Part shown: piece by piece, positions 1 through 7,665 of the stretch
Numbering within the stretch: the stretch's first letter is position 1
Layout of the letters: every line of letters starts with the position of its first letter
DNA from: DATGEP01 sp035310125
GTDB taxonomy: Bacteria > Chloroflexota > Ktedonobacteria > Ktedonobacterales > JADMIN01
DNA length: 30,192 bases
Assembly (NCBI GenBank): GCA_035310125.1
Contig: DATGEP010000025.1
Coordinates: forward strand, 1 to 30,192
Reading direction: 5' to 3'
Position numbers and translations under genes: made by a program
Notes under the pieces: model-generated
The model's input: only the letters and a program-made list of their open reading frames with translations
Database searches by the model: none
What the model was told of the DNA's origin: nothing

Positions 1-49
1 ACTCGTTGTCCGTATGCGTATGGCTCACGAAGACCCGCAGCTGCTCCAT
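1..49 (-). CDS. TIR-domain protein, N-terminal fragment (runs off the window)
   Basis: Only the first 16 codons are inside the window. They read MEQLRVFVSHTHTDNE, which has the form of the first strand and loop of a TIR domain (hydrophobic strand, then V-S-H-x-x-x-D). A GGGAGG Shine-Dalgarno-like stretch lies about 8 bases upstream of the ATG, and a TAGAAT -10-like hexamer is at 98-103 (minus sense). The gene follows the O-antigen-ligase-like gene on the same strand with a 96-base gap. TIR domains act as NAD-cleaving enzymes or signalling adaptors, often in defence proteins; what is fused to this one lies outside the window. The assignment rests on 16 residues and could be wrong. Confidence 0.55.
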   Translation of the reverse strand, partial: MEQLRVFVSHTHTDNE

Positions 50-145
50 CGCGCCCGCCCTCCCATTCCGCTCTCGCACCGCCTGCCTCGTGCCGCCATT
101 CTACTACAGATGGAGGCGGAATGGCGAGGGGAAACGGAGGAAGTG

Positions 146-1891
146 TCACGAACCTACGGATAGGATCAACGAAGCGATAGCCCACCAAAACAGCAGCGCC
201 AGATCCGGCTCGAAGTAGGCGCTATCCACCATGCCATGCAACACTCCCGCCAGCACAGACGCGCCCAGGCCCAGCGCGAGCGCGGCGCTCCATGCGGCGG
301 AGTCGCGACCAAGAATGACCGGCGCACGGGCGGGTGCGGGCTGAAGCCCTTCGGATGCGGCATCCAGTGAGGATGTCGCCGCCTGAATGCGGGCGGCGCG
401 CCCCACGAGCCAGCAGCCGCGCCAGAACGCCGCCAGCACCACAGCAAAGCCCGCCAACGCCAGAATACCGCCGCTCAGCCAGAGATCCAACACGAGGTTG
501 TGCGGCTGCGCCAGATTCGGCTCCGTCCAGGCGAGCGTTCGGTGCCCATTCTGAAAGAGAATCCAGTAGGGATGTCGTGTGTAGAGATTGCTGTAGTAGT
601 AGAGAAATTGGTCAGGGCCGATGCCGAGCAACACGTGGTCGCGAATCATGTGCCAGCCAGCGAGCCACACGAGCGTGCGCACCTCGCCTGAGCCGCCGTG
701 GCCGGTCAGTAACGCGTTCAGCACGGCGGCGCGATTGGCCAGTAGCGCCGCGAGCGCGACGAGCGCGCCTGCCACGGACACGCCAATGGCCCAGCGAGGG
801 CGCGGCAGGCTCAAAACGCCCACGACGGCACAGGCGAGCGCGGCGGCGATCAGCGCGCCACGCGAATCGCTCCACAGCAGCGCGGGTATGCTCGCCACCG
901 TGACCACCAGCGAAAGCAGCCGCCAGCGCCGGGCCATGCCACGCGGGGCGAGGCCCAGCGCGAGCGCGAGCGGTAACGCCCGCGCCATCCACGCGCCGAG
1001 CGTATTGCCACTGCCGAAGATGAACGCCGTCGCGCGCGCCGCAGCGCCCTCAGGCGCAGCATAAGGGATCAGCCGGTTCCCTTGCGCGACCGGCAGGAAT
1101 GTCACGTGAAGCCAGAAGACCTGTATGGCGGCGAGCGTCGCCAGCAGCAGCGCCGCGCCAAGAAACGCCCCGACGAGCAGCCGCACATGCCGCCCGCGCA
1201 GATACACCAGCACGAGCGCAGCATACAACAGCGGCTCCACGACCTCCCAGCGGAACGCCCGCAGCGCCTCGTGTGGCCGGCGTGCGATCACCACGCCGAG
1301 CGCCGTGCCCGCCAGCAGCAGCGCCGCGCCGATCAACACCGGCGCGCCCGTGCGTCCGAGACGCGCAAGGAGGGATGTGTGAGCCGCGGCCGCTCGCAAC
1401 AGCCGCCCGCTCGCCTCCTCCTCTCCGGGCGTCGCGCAGTGTGGCCCCGCGGCCTCCGCCGTCCGCGCAGGCTGACCAACCCGCGTCTTCGTGAGAGCGG
1501 CCCGTACCGGGGGACGGCGAATGAGGCTCCGCGCTTCCCGCACGAGGGCCACCGCGAAACACACCGCCAGCGCAATCTCGCTCAGTGGAAATACCACGTT
1601 CCCGCCGACATGCTTGGGCACAAACCAGAAGGGAAAGGTGAGTGGCAGAATACAGAGCGCCAGATCCAGCCGCAGCCACGTGAGGCCGAGGAAGGCGAGC
1701 AAACCGGGCAACGCGAGCAGCGGCGCGGGAACGGCATAGTAGTAGGCAAGGCTCAGTACGAGTGCGGCGAGAGGCGGCCAGTCGGCGGGAATGTTACGTG
1801 CGCGAATGGCAAAGGAGGAATTCGATGGCGTGGGAGCGCCGCCGCCCTGGCTGTTTCCCACTGGTTCGCTGTGTCGCACACGAATCCCCAT
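146..1891 (-). CDS. O-antigen ligase / polymerase-like membrane protein
   Basis: A 581-residue polytopic membrane protein with roughly ten to twelve hydrophobic segments, the first near residue 40. The large hydrophilic loop in the C-terminal half holds LLGIGPDQFLYYY and then EPNLAQPHNLVLDLWLSGGI, the pattern of the Wzy_C/O-antigen ligase family (conserved PHN with a following helix). Such proteins join or polymerise lipid-linked glycans at the outer face of the membrane. Residues about 125-180 are a low-complexity, Ala/Arg-rich loop that looks like an insertion. The ATG has no strong Shine-Dalgarno, so a GTG four codons in is possible. The upstream 130 bases are shared with the divergent HIT-GNAT gene. 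The exact substrate (O-antigen, exopolysaccharide or teichoic-type polymer) cannot be told from sequence. Confidence 0.8.
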   Translation of the reverse strand: MGIRVRHSEPVGNSQGGGAPTPSNSSFAIRARNIPADWPPLAALVLSLAYYYAVPAPLLALPGLLAFLGLTWLRLDLALCILPLTFPFWFVPKHVGGNVVFPLSEIALAVCFAVALVREARSLIRRPPVRAALTKTRVGQPARTAEAAGPHCATPGEEEASGRLLRAAAAHTSLLARLGRTGAPVLIGAALLLAGTALGVVIARRPHEALRAFRWEVVEPLLYAALVLVYLRGRHVRLLVGAFLGAALLLATLAAIQVFWLHVTFLPVAQGNRLIPYAAPEGAAARATAFIFGSGNTLGAWMARALPLALALGLAPRGMARRWRLLSLVVTVASIPALLWSDSRGALIAAALACAVVGVLSLPRPRWAIGVSVAGALVALAALLANRAAVLNALLTGHGGSGEVRTLVWLAGWHMIRDHVLLGIGPDQFLYYYSNLYTRHPYWILFQNGHRTLAWTEPNLAQPHNLVLDLWLSGGILALAGFAVVLAAFWRGCWLVGRAARIQAATSSLDAASEGLQPAPARAPVILGRDSAAWSAALALGLGASVLAGVLHGMVDSAYFEPDLALLFWWAIASLILSVGS

Positions 1892-2023
1892 TCATAACGT
1901 TGCCATCAGAGATACCCACAATTGCCGTGCCAGCCTCATGCTCATGGAACGCCCTCTTTAGTGCATGCTATCGTATGGGGCGTCGTGTGTCCAAGGGTTA
2001 GATGCGGTCGTAAGGAGCGAGAC

Positions 2024-2974
2024 ATGTCTATCGAAGAGTGCTTCGTGTGCCGGAAACATCGTGGCGAGGTGGATATTGCGGGTGGCGCGATCTACGAGGA
2101 TGATCAGATCTACGTCGGCGCCGCACGGCCAGATAACGAGGGACGAACCTACCTTGGCTACGTCTTCGTGGAAACGAAACGACACGTGCCAACGCTGAGC
2201 GACCTCTCCCTGGAAGAAGGAGCGGCTCTGGGGCGGCAGCTCGCGCGGCTGAGTCAGGCGCTGCGCGAGCTGCTGGGCGTCGTCCACGTCTACGCCTTTG
2301 TGCTGGGAGACAACACGTCACATATTCATGTCCACCTGATCGGGCGCTATCCCGATGCGCCACGCGAATATTGGGGAATTCGAGTGGATGAGTGGCCAGC
2401 GGCGCCGCGTGGCGGGCGCGCCGAGGTCGAGGCGCTCTGTGAGCGCCTGCGCATGTGGCTCGCGGCGCATCCAGAGGGGATTACCGAGCACGCGGCCTCC
2501 GGCATAGCGGCCAGCCAGCGCAGTGGCGACCTCTCGGTAGTTCGGGCTGAGATGGCCCATCTGGACCAGCTCGCCCCGCTCTTCGTCGGCTATCGCGAGT
2601 TCTACAAGCGGCCGCCGGAGCCTGCGCGTTCGCGGGCGTTTCTGCAGGAGCGGCTGGAGCGTGGCGACTCGGTGATCTTCCTGGCCCTGCGCGATGACGG
2701 CACGGCGGCCGGCTTCACGCAGCTTTTCCCGTCGTTTTCCACCGGAGCGCTCAAGCGGCTCTGGATCCTCAACGACCTCTTCGTCGCGCCAGAATTCCGC
2801 CGGCATGGCGTGGGGCGCCTGCTGCTGGAGCGGGCGCGAGCCTTCGCGCAGGAAACGGACGCGCGCGGTCTCATGCTCGAAACCCAGACGACCAACACGA
2901 CGGCGCAGTCCCTCTACGAATCACTTGGGTGGCAGCGCGACCGCGAGTTCTATGTATACACGCTCAACCTCTGA
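2024..2974 (+). CDS. HIT-domain / GNAT acetyltransferase fusion
   Basis: The N-terminal ~150 residues are a HIT domain: CFVCRKHRGE near the start (CxxC-like), VFVETKRHVPTLSDL, and the HIHVHL histidine triad at about residues 100-104. HIT proteins hydrolyse or transfer nucleotides from dinucleoside polyphosphates and related substrates. From about residue 170 to the end is a GNAT fold, with the acetyl-CoA loop VAPEFRRHGVGRLLLERA and the C-terminal NTTAQSLYESLGW. The start is set by AAGGAG at 2012-2017, six bases before the ATG; an in-frame GTG 34 codons upstream has no such site. At 316 residues it is twice the length of a single HIT protein. The gene stands alone and diverges from the O-antigen-ligase-like gene. 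The 146 bases downstream hold only a weak CCGCC/GGCGG hairpin. Confidence 0.88.
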   Translation: MSIEECFVCRKHRGEVDIAGGAIYEDDQIYVGAARPDNEGRTYLGYVFVETKRHVPTLSDLSLEEGAALGRQLARLSQALRELLGVVHVYAFVLGDNTSHIHVHLIGRYPDAPREYWGIRVDEWPAAPRGGRAEVEALCERLRMWLAAHPEGITEHAASGIAASQRSGDLSVVRAEMAHLDQLAPLFVGYREFYKRPPEPARSRAFLQERLERGDSVIFLALRDDGTAAGFTQLFPSFSTGALKRLWILNDLFVAPEFRRHGVGRLLLERARAFAQETDARGLMLETQTTNTTAQSLYESLGWQRDREFYVYTLNL

Positions 2975-3120
2975 CATGCCCGCGTCCCTCGCCTGTGCCG
3001 CCGGAGCAAGCTCGCGCGCATGCGATCACCGACAAGAGATCGGCGTGGGATAGGCGCGCTCTGGCACCCACCCCACTCCACAAAGGGTCATGCCGCCGTC
3101 ATAGGGCGGTCACATGGCGA

Positions 3121-3690
3121 TCATATGGCTGGTCCCTCTTGCGTTCGCGCACGACCAGGCAACGGCAACGCGGAGGCGACGCCAAGGACGGCACCTACGC
3201 TTACGGTGAGTAGCGCTCCGCCGAGATCTGGCTTGACGGTCATGAGAAAGACGATGCTCAGGGCCAAAGCCACTCGCGTTTGGATAGAGATCCAGAGAAG
3301 CGGGTTCTGCACCAAACGCGAGAGAGTGGGCGCCACAGGCCCATTCTCCGCCACCCCCGCCGTCACTGCCCGCCTGATGCCCGCCATCCGTGGGCCGCTA
3401 AGCGCCGCCGCAAGCACAGCCAGCACGACGAACGCCCAAAACGCGACAATAAGCCATGCCGCGCCGATCTTGCCCACCGCCATCATATACAAACCCGCAA
3501 CAAGGATCAGTGCCATCGAGGCACCCCCCAGCCGAAACAGCCCGCTGGAGATGCGGATCCACTCACGTGCCTGCGCGGTGGTTGTAGCCTGTCGCAATCG
3601 GTGTAGGCTCGTCCACTCCAGGCCGAGCGCCACGAAGTATCCCAGCACGCCGACGATGTGGAAAAACAAGGCGATTGAATAGTTGTTCAT
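3121..3690 (-). CDS. Small integral membrane protein (DUF2269-like)
   Basis: A 189-residue protein with about four to five hydrophobic helices, starting MNNYSIALFFHIVGVLGYF and ending in a short charged tail. The ATG at 3690 is preferred over in-frame GTG/ATG codons near 3747 because a GGAGAAGAAGAG purine run precedes it. It lies 57 bases downstream of the DrrB-like permease gene on the same strand, so it is probably the third gene of the efflux operon. The N-terminal pattern of a His-containing first helix followed by a second helix resembles the DUF2269 membrane family, but I do not recognise a catalytic motif. A role as accessory subunit of the exporter is inference from position only. Confidence 0.75.
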   Translation of the reverse strand: MNNYSIALFFHIVGVLGYFVALGLEWTSLHRLRQATTTAQAREWIRISSGLFRLGGASMALILVAGLYMMAVGKIGAAWLIVAFWAFVVLAVLAAALSGPRMAGIRRAVTAGVAENGPVAPTLSRLVQNPLLWISIQTRVALALSIVFLMTVKPDLGGALLTVSVGAVLGVASALPLPGRARTQEGPAI

Positions 3691-3747
3691 CGTTCTCTTC
3701 TTCTCCAAGGAAAGCCGGGAATAGCCCGGACTCGCCAGGTCCATCAC

Positions 3748-4590
3748 TCAGCGCTTGTTGCGGAACAGGTACATGGTGAGTGGGGCGAATATCCCCGTGA
3801 GCGCCACCGATACCAGCAACACCCAGCTCACCTGCCCTGCCGCTACCGTGCCGTGCATCATCAGACTGCGTGTAGCTGTCACCAGGTGTGTGACAGGATT
3901 GACCGTGACGAACGCTTGCAGCCACCCTGGCATGGTGCGCGGATCCACGAAGACGTTGCTTGCGAGGGTCAGCGGGAATAGGGTAACCGTGCTTACACTC
4001 ATTACCGCGTTCGGTGTCCGCAGGAGCAACCCAAGCACAGTCCAGACCCACGAAAGGCTGAACGCGAATGCCAGGATGAGTGCCACGGCCAGTAGCACAC
4101 CGATCACGCCGCCGGTTGGACGGAGGCCCAGCACCAGGCCGAGCGCGATGACAAGGATCGAGGCGAGTAGATACCGCGCGACATCGCCGAACAGAGCGCC
4201 GACGATGGGAGCGGGCCGCCAGATCGCCATTGTCCGAAAACGGTCGAAAACTCCCGTGGTGACGTCCGTGTTCAGTCCGGTTCCGGAGTACATGGTGACG
4301 AGTACCACGGTCATGACCAGGGTGCCCGGCAGTAGAAATTGCAGATACGTGCCAGGCGATCCGGCTAATGCGCCACCGAACAGGTAGGTGAACATGAGCG
4401 TGAAGATGATTGGGATCGCGATCACGTCAGCCAGCTGCTCTGGAACATATTTGATCTTCAGTAGGCCGCGCCACCCGAAGGTGAGCGACGCGGAGAGTGC
4501 GCTTGGACGCGACGGCCGCGAGCGAGCCAGCAGCGCTGAGCGCAGGCTCTGGTCAACAGTGCGGGGTTCTGCGGTTGATATCGTGGTCAT
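3748..4590 (-). CDS. ABC-2 type permease, DrrB-like
   Basis: A 280-residue ABC-2 family membrane component. It has a cytoplasmic N-terminus of about 55 residues, then six predicted helices, with FTYLFGGALAGSPGTYLQFLLPG, the family's typical loop after the first helices. The FRTMAIWRPAPIVGALFGDVARY segment and VNPVTHLVTATRSLMMHG near the end match the daunorubicin-resistance DrrB pattern. It pairs with the upstream ATPase gene: the ATPase stop and this start overlap as ATGA, with a strong GAGGAGAAAGG ribosome site inside the ATPase coding end, so the two are translationally coupled. Together they would form a 2+2 exporter for a hydrophobic drug or lipid. The substrate is not deducible. Confidence 0.88.
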   Translation of the reverse strand: MTTISTAEPRTVDQSLRSALLARSRPSRPSALSASLTFGWRGLLKIKYVPEQLADVIAIPIIFTLMFTYLFGGALAGSPGTYLQFLLPGTLVMTVVLVTMYSGTGLNTDVTTGVFDRFRTMAIWRPAPIVGALFGDVARYLLASILVIALGLVLGLRPTGGVIGVLLAVALILAFAFSLSWVWTVLGLLLRTPNAVMSVSTVTLFPLTLASNVFVDPRTMPGWLQAFVTVNPVTHLVTATRSLMMHGTVAAGQVSWVLLVSVALTGIFAPLTMYLFRNKR

Positions 4591-5588
4591 AGACCTTTCT
4601 CCTCTACGGCTGCATGATCTTCAGCAACGTGACCGGTCAGGGCGAGGAACACCTCATCGAGACTCGGCTGGCCGAGCGCGAAGTCGGTGACCGCGACCCC
4701 GGAGCGGGATAGCTCGGCCAGCGCATGCGCGACGCGCTCGCCCATTTCGTGTGTGGCGGGCTCAGCGGTGACCCGTGCCGACAACGCCACCGGGTCGGTT
4801 TCCATGTGTACGGGCACATCGAGCGCCTGCGATAGCACTCGCTCGGCGGTAGACCGTTGTTCCGGGTCGAAAAGCCGCACATGCACAGCGCCCGTGCCGA
4901 TAGATGCCTTGAGCTGCCCGCTGGTGCCCTCGGCAATGATCTTGCCGCGATCTATGACGGCAATCCGGCTGGCGAGGTGATCCGCCTCGTCGAGATACTG
5001 CGTGGTGAGCATCACGGTCGTGCCGCCAGCGACAATCGCCCGCACGATATCCCACACCTGGTTGCGGCTACGTGGGTCGAGACCGGTGGTTGGCTCGTCG
5101 AGAAAGAGCAGGTCAGGCGTGACGACTATGCTCGCGGCGATGTCGAGACGGCGTCGCATGCCACCTGATAACTTTTTCACCTGACGACCAGCCGCCTCGG
5201 CCAGGCCGAACACCTCTAGCAGCTCGCCTCCTCGCGCCTTGGCGCTGGCCCATGTATGGCCCAGCAGCTTTCCCAGGAGAATGAGATTCTCCAGCCCACT
5301 CAGATCCTCGTCGAGCGAGGCGAACTGGCCAGTCAAGCTCACCCGGCTGCGTACCGCATCAGCCTCACGCACGACGTCGTGGCCGAATACCCGTGCGGTA
5401 CCGCCATCCGGACGGACCAGCGTGGCGAGCATGCGAATCGTGGTCGTCTTGCCGGCACCGTTCGGCCCCAGGAAGCCATAGACGGTACCGGTGCGCACAG
5501 TCAGATTGACCTTGTCAACCGCCCGCGTCTTGCCGAAGTCCTTGGTGAGGTCGGTAGTCTCGATAGCGAAATCAGATTGTTGTCCCAT
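4587..5588 (-). CDS. ABC transporter ATP-binding protein, DrrA-like
   Basis: A 333-residue ATPase of the usual DrrA length. Walker A is GPNGAGKT at residues 41-48, the Q-loop lies in SLTGQFASLDEDLSG, the signature LSGGM is at 140-144, Walker B LLFLDEP at 160-166, followed by TTGLDPRSR (D-loop) and TTQYLDEADHLASRI containing the switch region; the H-loop His is replaced by Gln (TTQ), as is common in this subfamily. The C-terminal ~100 residues are the regulatory extension that DrrA proteins use to engage DrrB. A GAGG site lies about seven bases before the ATG. It is the first gene of the three-gene efflux operon and is divergent from the double-HxlR regulator across a 150-base spacer. Confidence 0.9.
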   Translation of the reverse strand: MGQQSDFAIETTDLTKDFGKTRAVDKVNLTVRTGTVYGFLGPNGAGKTTTIRMLATLVRPDGGTARVFGHDVVREADAVRSRVSLTGQFASLDEDLSGLENLILLGKLLGHTWASAKARGGELLEVFGLAEAAGRQVKKLSGGMRRRLDIAASIVVTPDLLFLDEPTTGLDPRSRNQVWDIVRAIVAGGTTVMLTTQYLDEADHLASRIAVIDRGKIIAEGTSGQLKASIGTGAVHVRLFDPEQRSTAERVLSQALDVPVHMETDPVALSARVTAEPATHEMGERVAHALAELSRSGVAVTDFALGQPSLDEVFLALTGHVAEDHAAVEEKGL

Positions 5589-5619
5589 GGCTTACCTCGT
5601 TGAACGGCTTAATCGTGAC

Positions 5620-5649
5620 TTGAAACGAGTCCCTGCGGCTCGATACAAT
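5620..5649 (+). promoter_or_regulatory. Sigma70-type promoter for the double-HxlR gene
   Basis: TTGAAA at 5620-5625 and TACAAT at 5644-5649 are separated by 18 bases; each hexamer matches the consensus at five of six positions. It points toward the regulator at 5739, giving a leader of about 85 bases. The inverted repeat GACT-N7-AGTC (5617-5631) overlaps the -35 element and could be an operator for autoregulation. That is inference. Confidence 0.55.
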
Positions 5650-5738
5650 GAATGTGCTGAAGAAAGAGGATGCCTGCAATACGCAATTTTATGTGACTGA
5701 GAAGAGACTACTTTCTCGTGGAATGGAGCCTGCCACGT

Positions 5739-6431
5739 ATGTCACGACTTAAGAAGACCACGGAGTGCCCGCTTGGTGGGGCGGGTGTCGGGGGCAAATG
5801 GAAGTTTTGGATCTGGTATTACTTGCTGGATGGAACGAAACGCTTCGGCGAATTGCGGCGACTCATTCCCCAGGCCAGCCGCCAAATGCTTACCATACAG
5901 TTGCGGGAGTTAGAGCAGGTAGGGGTGCTGCACCGGCAGACCTACATGCAGGTGCCCCCGAAGATTGAATACTCACTCACAGAGCTGGCCCGGCGGTCAG
6001 AGCCGATGTTTCGCCAGTTCTATCAATGGGGACAGTGGAACTGCGATCAGAACGGCCTGGAGTACGATGATTGGCTGGTGAGCCTGGGAGGCCGGTGGAA
6101 GTTTTGGATCTGGTATTACTTGCTGAGTGGAACCAAGCGCTTCGGTGAATTGTCCCAGCTCATTCCCCAGGCTAACCGGCAAACGCTCACCATGCAGCTG
6201 CGAGACCTGGAGCATATGGGGGTGCTGCACCGGCAGGCTTCTGCACACGGACCACTGAAGGTCGAGTACTCACTCACAGAGCTAGGACGGCGCTCAGGAT
6301 CAATGCTTCGCCAGACGTATGCCTGGGGGCGATGGTTCTGCGATCAGATTGGCGTAGAGTATGATTGGCCAGAGAACGAAGAGGCCGCGGAACACCTGCT
6401 TCCTACGTTAATTCCCGCGCTGAGCCGGTAG
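5739..6431 (+). CDS. Tandem double-HxlR winged-helix regulator
   Basis: A 230-residue protein made of two HxlR winged helix-turn-helix domains in tandem. Copy one begins CPLGGAGVGGKWKFWIWYYL and copy two LVSLGGRWKFWIWYYL, about 99 codons apart. Both carry GTKRFGEL, LIPQA-RQ-LT-QLR-LE, GVLHRQ, and VEYSLTEL / IEYSLTEL, ending in a W-containing helix and CDQ-G-EYD. HxlR proteins are normally single-domain (about 100-130 residues) and dimerise on DNA; here one chain would supply both halves. The ATG at 5739 has GGAG ten bases upstream; an in-frame GTG at 5718 is an alternative. It is divergent from the DrrAB-type operon, whose expression it probably controls. Copy two has lost the N-terminal Cys that HxlR regulators often use for redox or aldehyde sensing. 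Confidence 0.88.
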   Translation: MSRLKKTTECPLGGAGVGGKWKFWIWYYLLDGTKRFGELRRLIPQASRQMLTIQLRELEQVGVLHRQTYMQVPPKIEYSLTELARRSEPMFRQFYQWGQWNCDQNGLEYDDWLVSLGGRWKFWIWYYLLSGTKRFGELSQLIPQANRQTLTMQLRDLEHMGVLHRQASAHGPLKVEYSLTELGRRSGSMLRQTYAWGRWFCDQIGVEYDWPENEEAAEHLLPTLIPALSR

Positions 6432-6560
6432 CCCGCACTACCAGCGATCTTCGACATAATGCCGTGCCACGACAACCTGTTGATCGGCCTCGTGGACAAA
6501 GCGGCGCGTACGCTGGATGGCGGCTATCTGGCGTGGCAAGCGGCCGTATTGGATATACGT

Positions 6561-6598
6561 CGCGGGCGCCGTTGCCCCCACGGAGAGCGGCGCCCGCG
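6561..6598. terminator. Strong GC hairpin between convergent genes
   Basis: CGCGGGCGCCG at 6561-6571 is perfectly complementary to CGGCGCCCGCG at 6588-6598 with a 16-base loop. It lies between the 3' ends of the double-HxlR gene (plus) and the alpha/beta hydrolase gene (minus). There is no U-run on either side, so it is a transcript-end hairpin rather than a textbook intrinsic terminator. Confidence 0.45.
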
Positions 6599-6621
6599 GT
6601 AACGTTGTGGCGCGTACCGAC

Positions 6622-7458
6622 TTACGCCTTCAGCGCATGCGCCAGGAACTCCAGCACAACGGCGTCGAAGCGCTCGGGCTGCTCCATATTGACCATGTGG
6701 GCGGTATCGGGAAATACCACTTTCTCGGCGCCGGTCACCCGCTCAGCGAGCACGTTCATCGAGTCAATCGTCCCGGTGAAGTCGAGGCCGCCAAGGATAA
6801 CCAGGGTGGGTGTGTGGACATCTCCAAGGCGCCCGATAGCCGGCGGAATCATGCGCTCCGGCTGAAGCTCCTCGGGATGCAAGCGGTAGTTGTCCGCGAT
6901 CATCGCGCGCAGCCGCTCTCGCGTGTCCACGCTCGCGCGGCCCACTGGCTGGTCCGGCCCGTCTCCCCAGATATGCACGCTCCGCTCGATCATTCCGGGA
7001 ATATCATGGCGCTTTTCCAACTCCTCATATTCACCGAAGATCTGCATCTCCGCATCGGTTGCTGGTTCCTCGTAACCACCAATGCCGCCCGACACGACGA
7101 TCAGCGCGTCCACCAGCTCCGGATGCTCCAATGTAAAATCGAGCGCCAGCGCCCCGCCATTGGAGAGTCCAAGGATGGCCGTCCGCGCGATGCCAAGATG
7201 CGCGAGCAAATCCACGATGTCCTGCCGGTGCGAAAACACGGTGGTATCGGACACCGTCTTGCCGAAACCGCGCTTATCCAGGCGGACGACGCGATACTGT
7301 CGCGCAAAAGCGGCGAATTGCTCGTCCCACATGCGGCAATCGGCGACATCCGCATGCAGCAGCACGAGTGGGTGGCCCGCGCCCGCCACTTCATAGTAAA
7401 GCCGCCCGCCCGCCACATCGAGATTGCCTGTCTCCGCTGCTACCGTCTCACTCATCAT
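6622..7458 (-). CDS. Alpha/beta hydrolase
   Basis: A 278-residue single-domain alpha/beta hydrolase. The oxyanion region is LVLLHADVADCRMWDEQ, the nucleophile elbow GLSNGG has Ser99, the acid is Asp227 in ILGGLDFTGT, and the base is His254 in DTAHMVNMEQPERF. The order and spacing match esterases and C-C bond hydrolases of the epoxide-hydrolase/lactonase-like group; substrate is unknown. GAGGAG lies a few bases before the first of two adjacent ATG codons. A TATACT -10-like hexamer (minus sense, 7510-7515) sits about 50 bases upstream in the spacer shared with the divergent transglycosylase gene, but with no good -35. Confidence 0.87.
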   Translation of the reverse strand: MMSETVAAETGNLDVAGGRLYYEVAGAGHPLVLLHADVADCRMWDEQFAAFARQYRVVRLDKRGFGKTVSDTTVFSHRQDIVDLLAHLGIARTAILGLSNGGALALDFTLEHPELVDALIVVSGGIGGYEEPATDAEMQIFGEYEELEKRHDIPGMIERSVHIWGDGPDQPVGRASVDTRERLRAMIADNYRLHPEELQPERMIPPAIGRLGDVHTPTLVILGGLDFTGTIDSMNVLAERVTGAEKVVFPDTAHMVNMEQPERFDAVVLEFLAHALKA

Positions 7459-7665
7459 GTCTCCTCACTCATCGCTGAACGCACTGTGTGTCGTTTCCGC
7501 GTCATTTCCAGTATATCGGGTAATGCGGTCATGATCGGTCCTGATGCGGGCTGGGTGGGCTACCTGTTACCCCCATACCAGCGGTCCGTTGTATCGTAAC
7601 GGGATGTGGGCACGCCGCGCGGGTCCCATCTCGTCGGTGTCTGCCAAAAACCAGGGAAGGATACC

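Noticed and set aside
1082..1897. 271-codon plus-strand frame opposite the O-antigen-ligase-like gene
   Set aside because: Arg/Gln-rich shadow of the real gene, whose membrane helices and PHN motif are clear.
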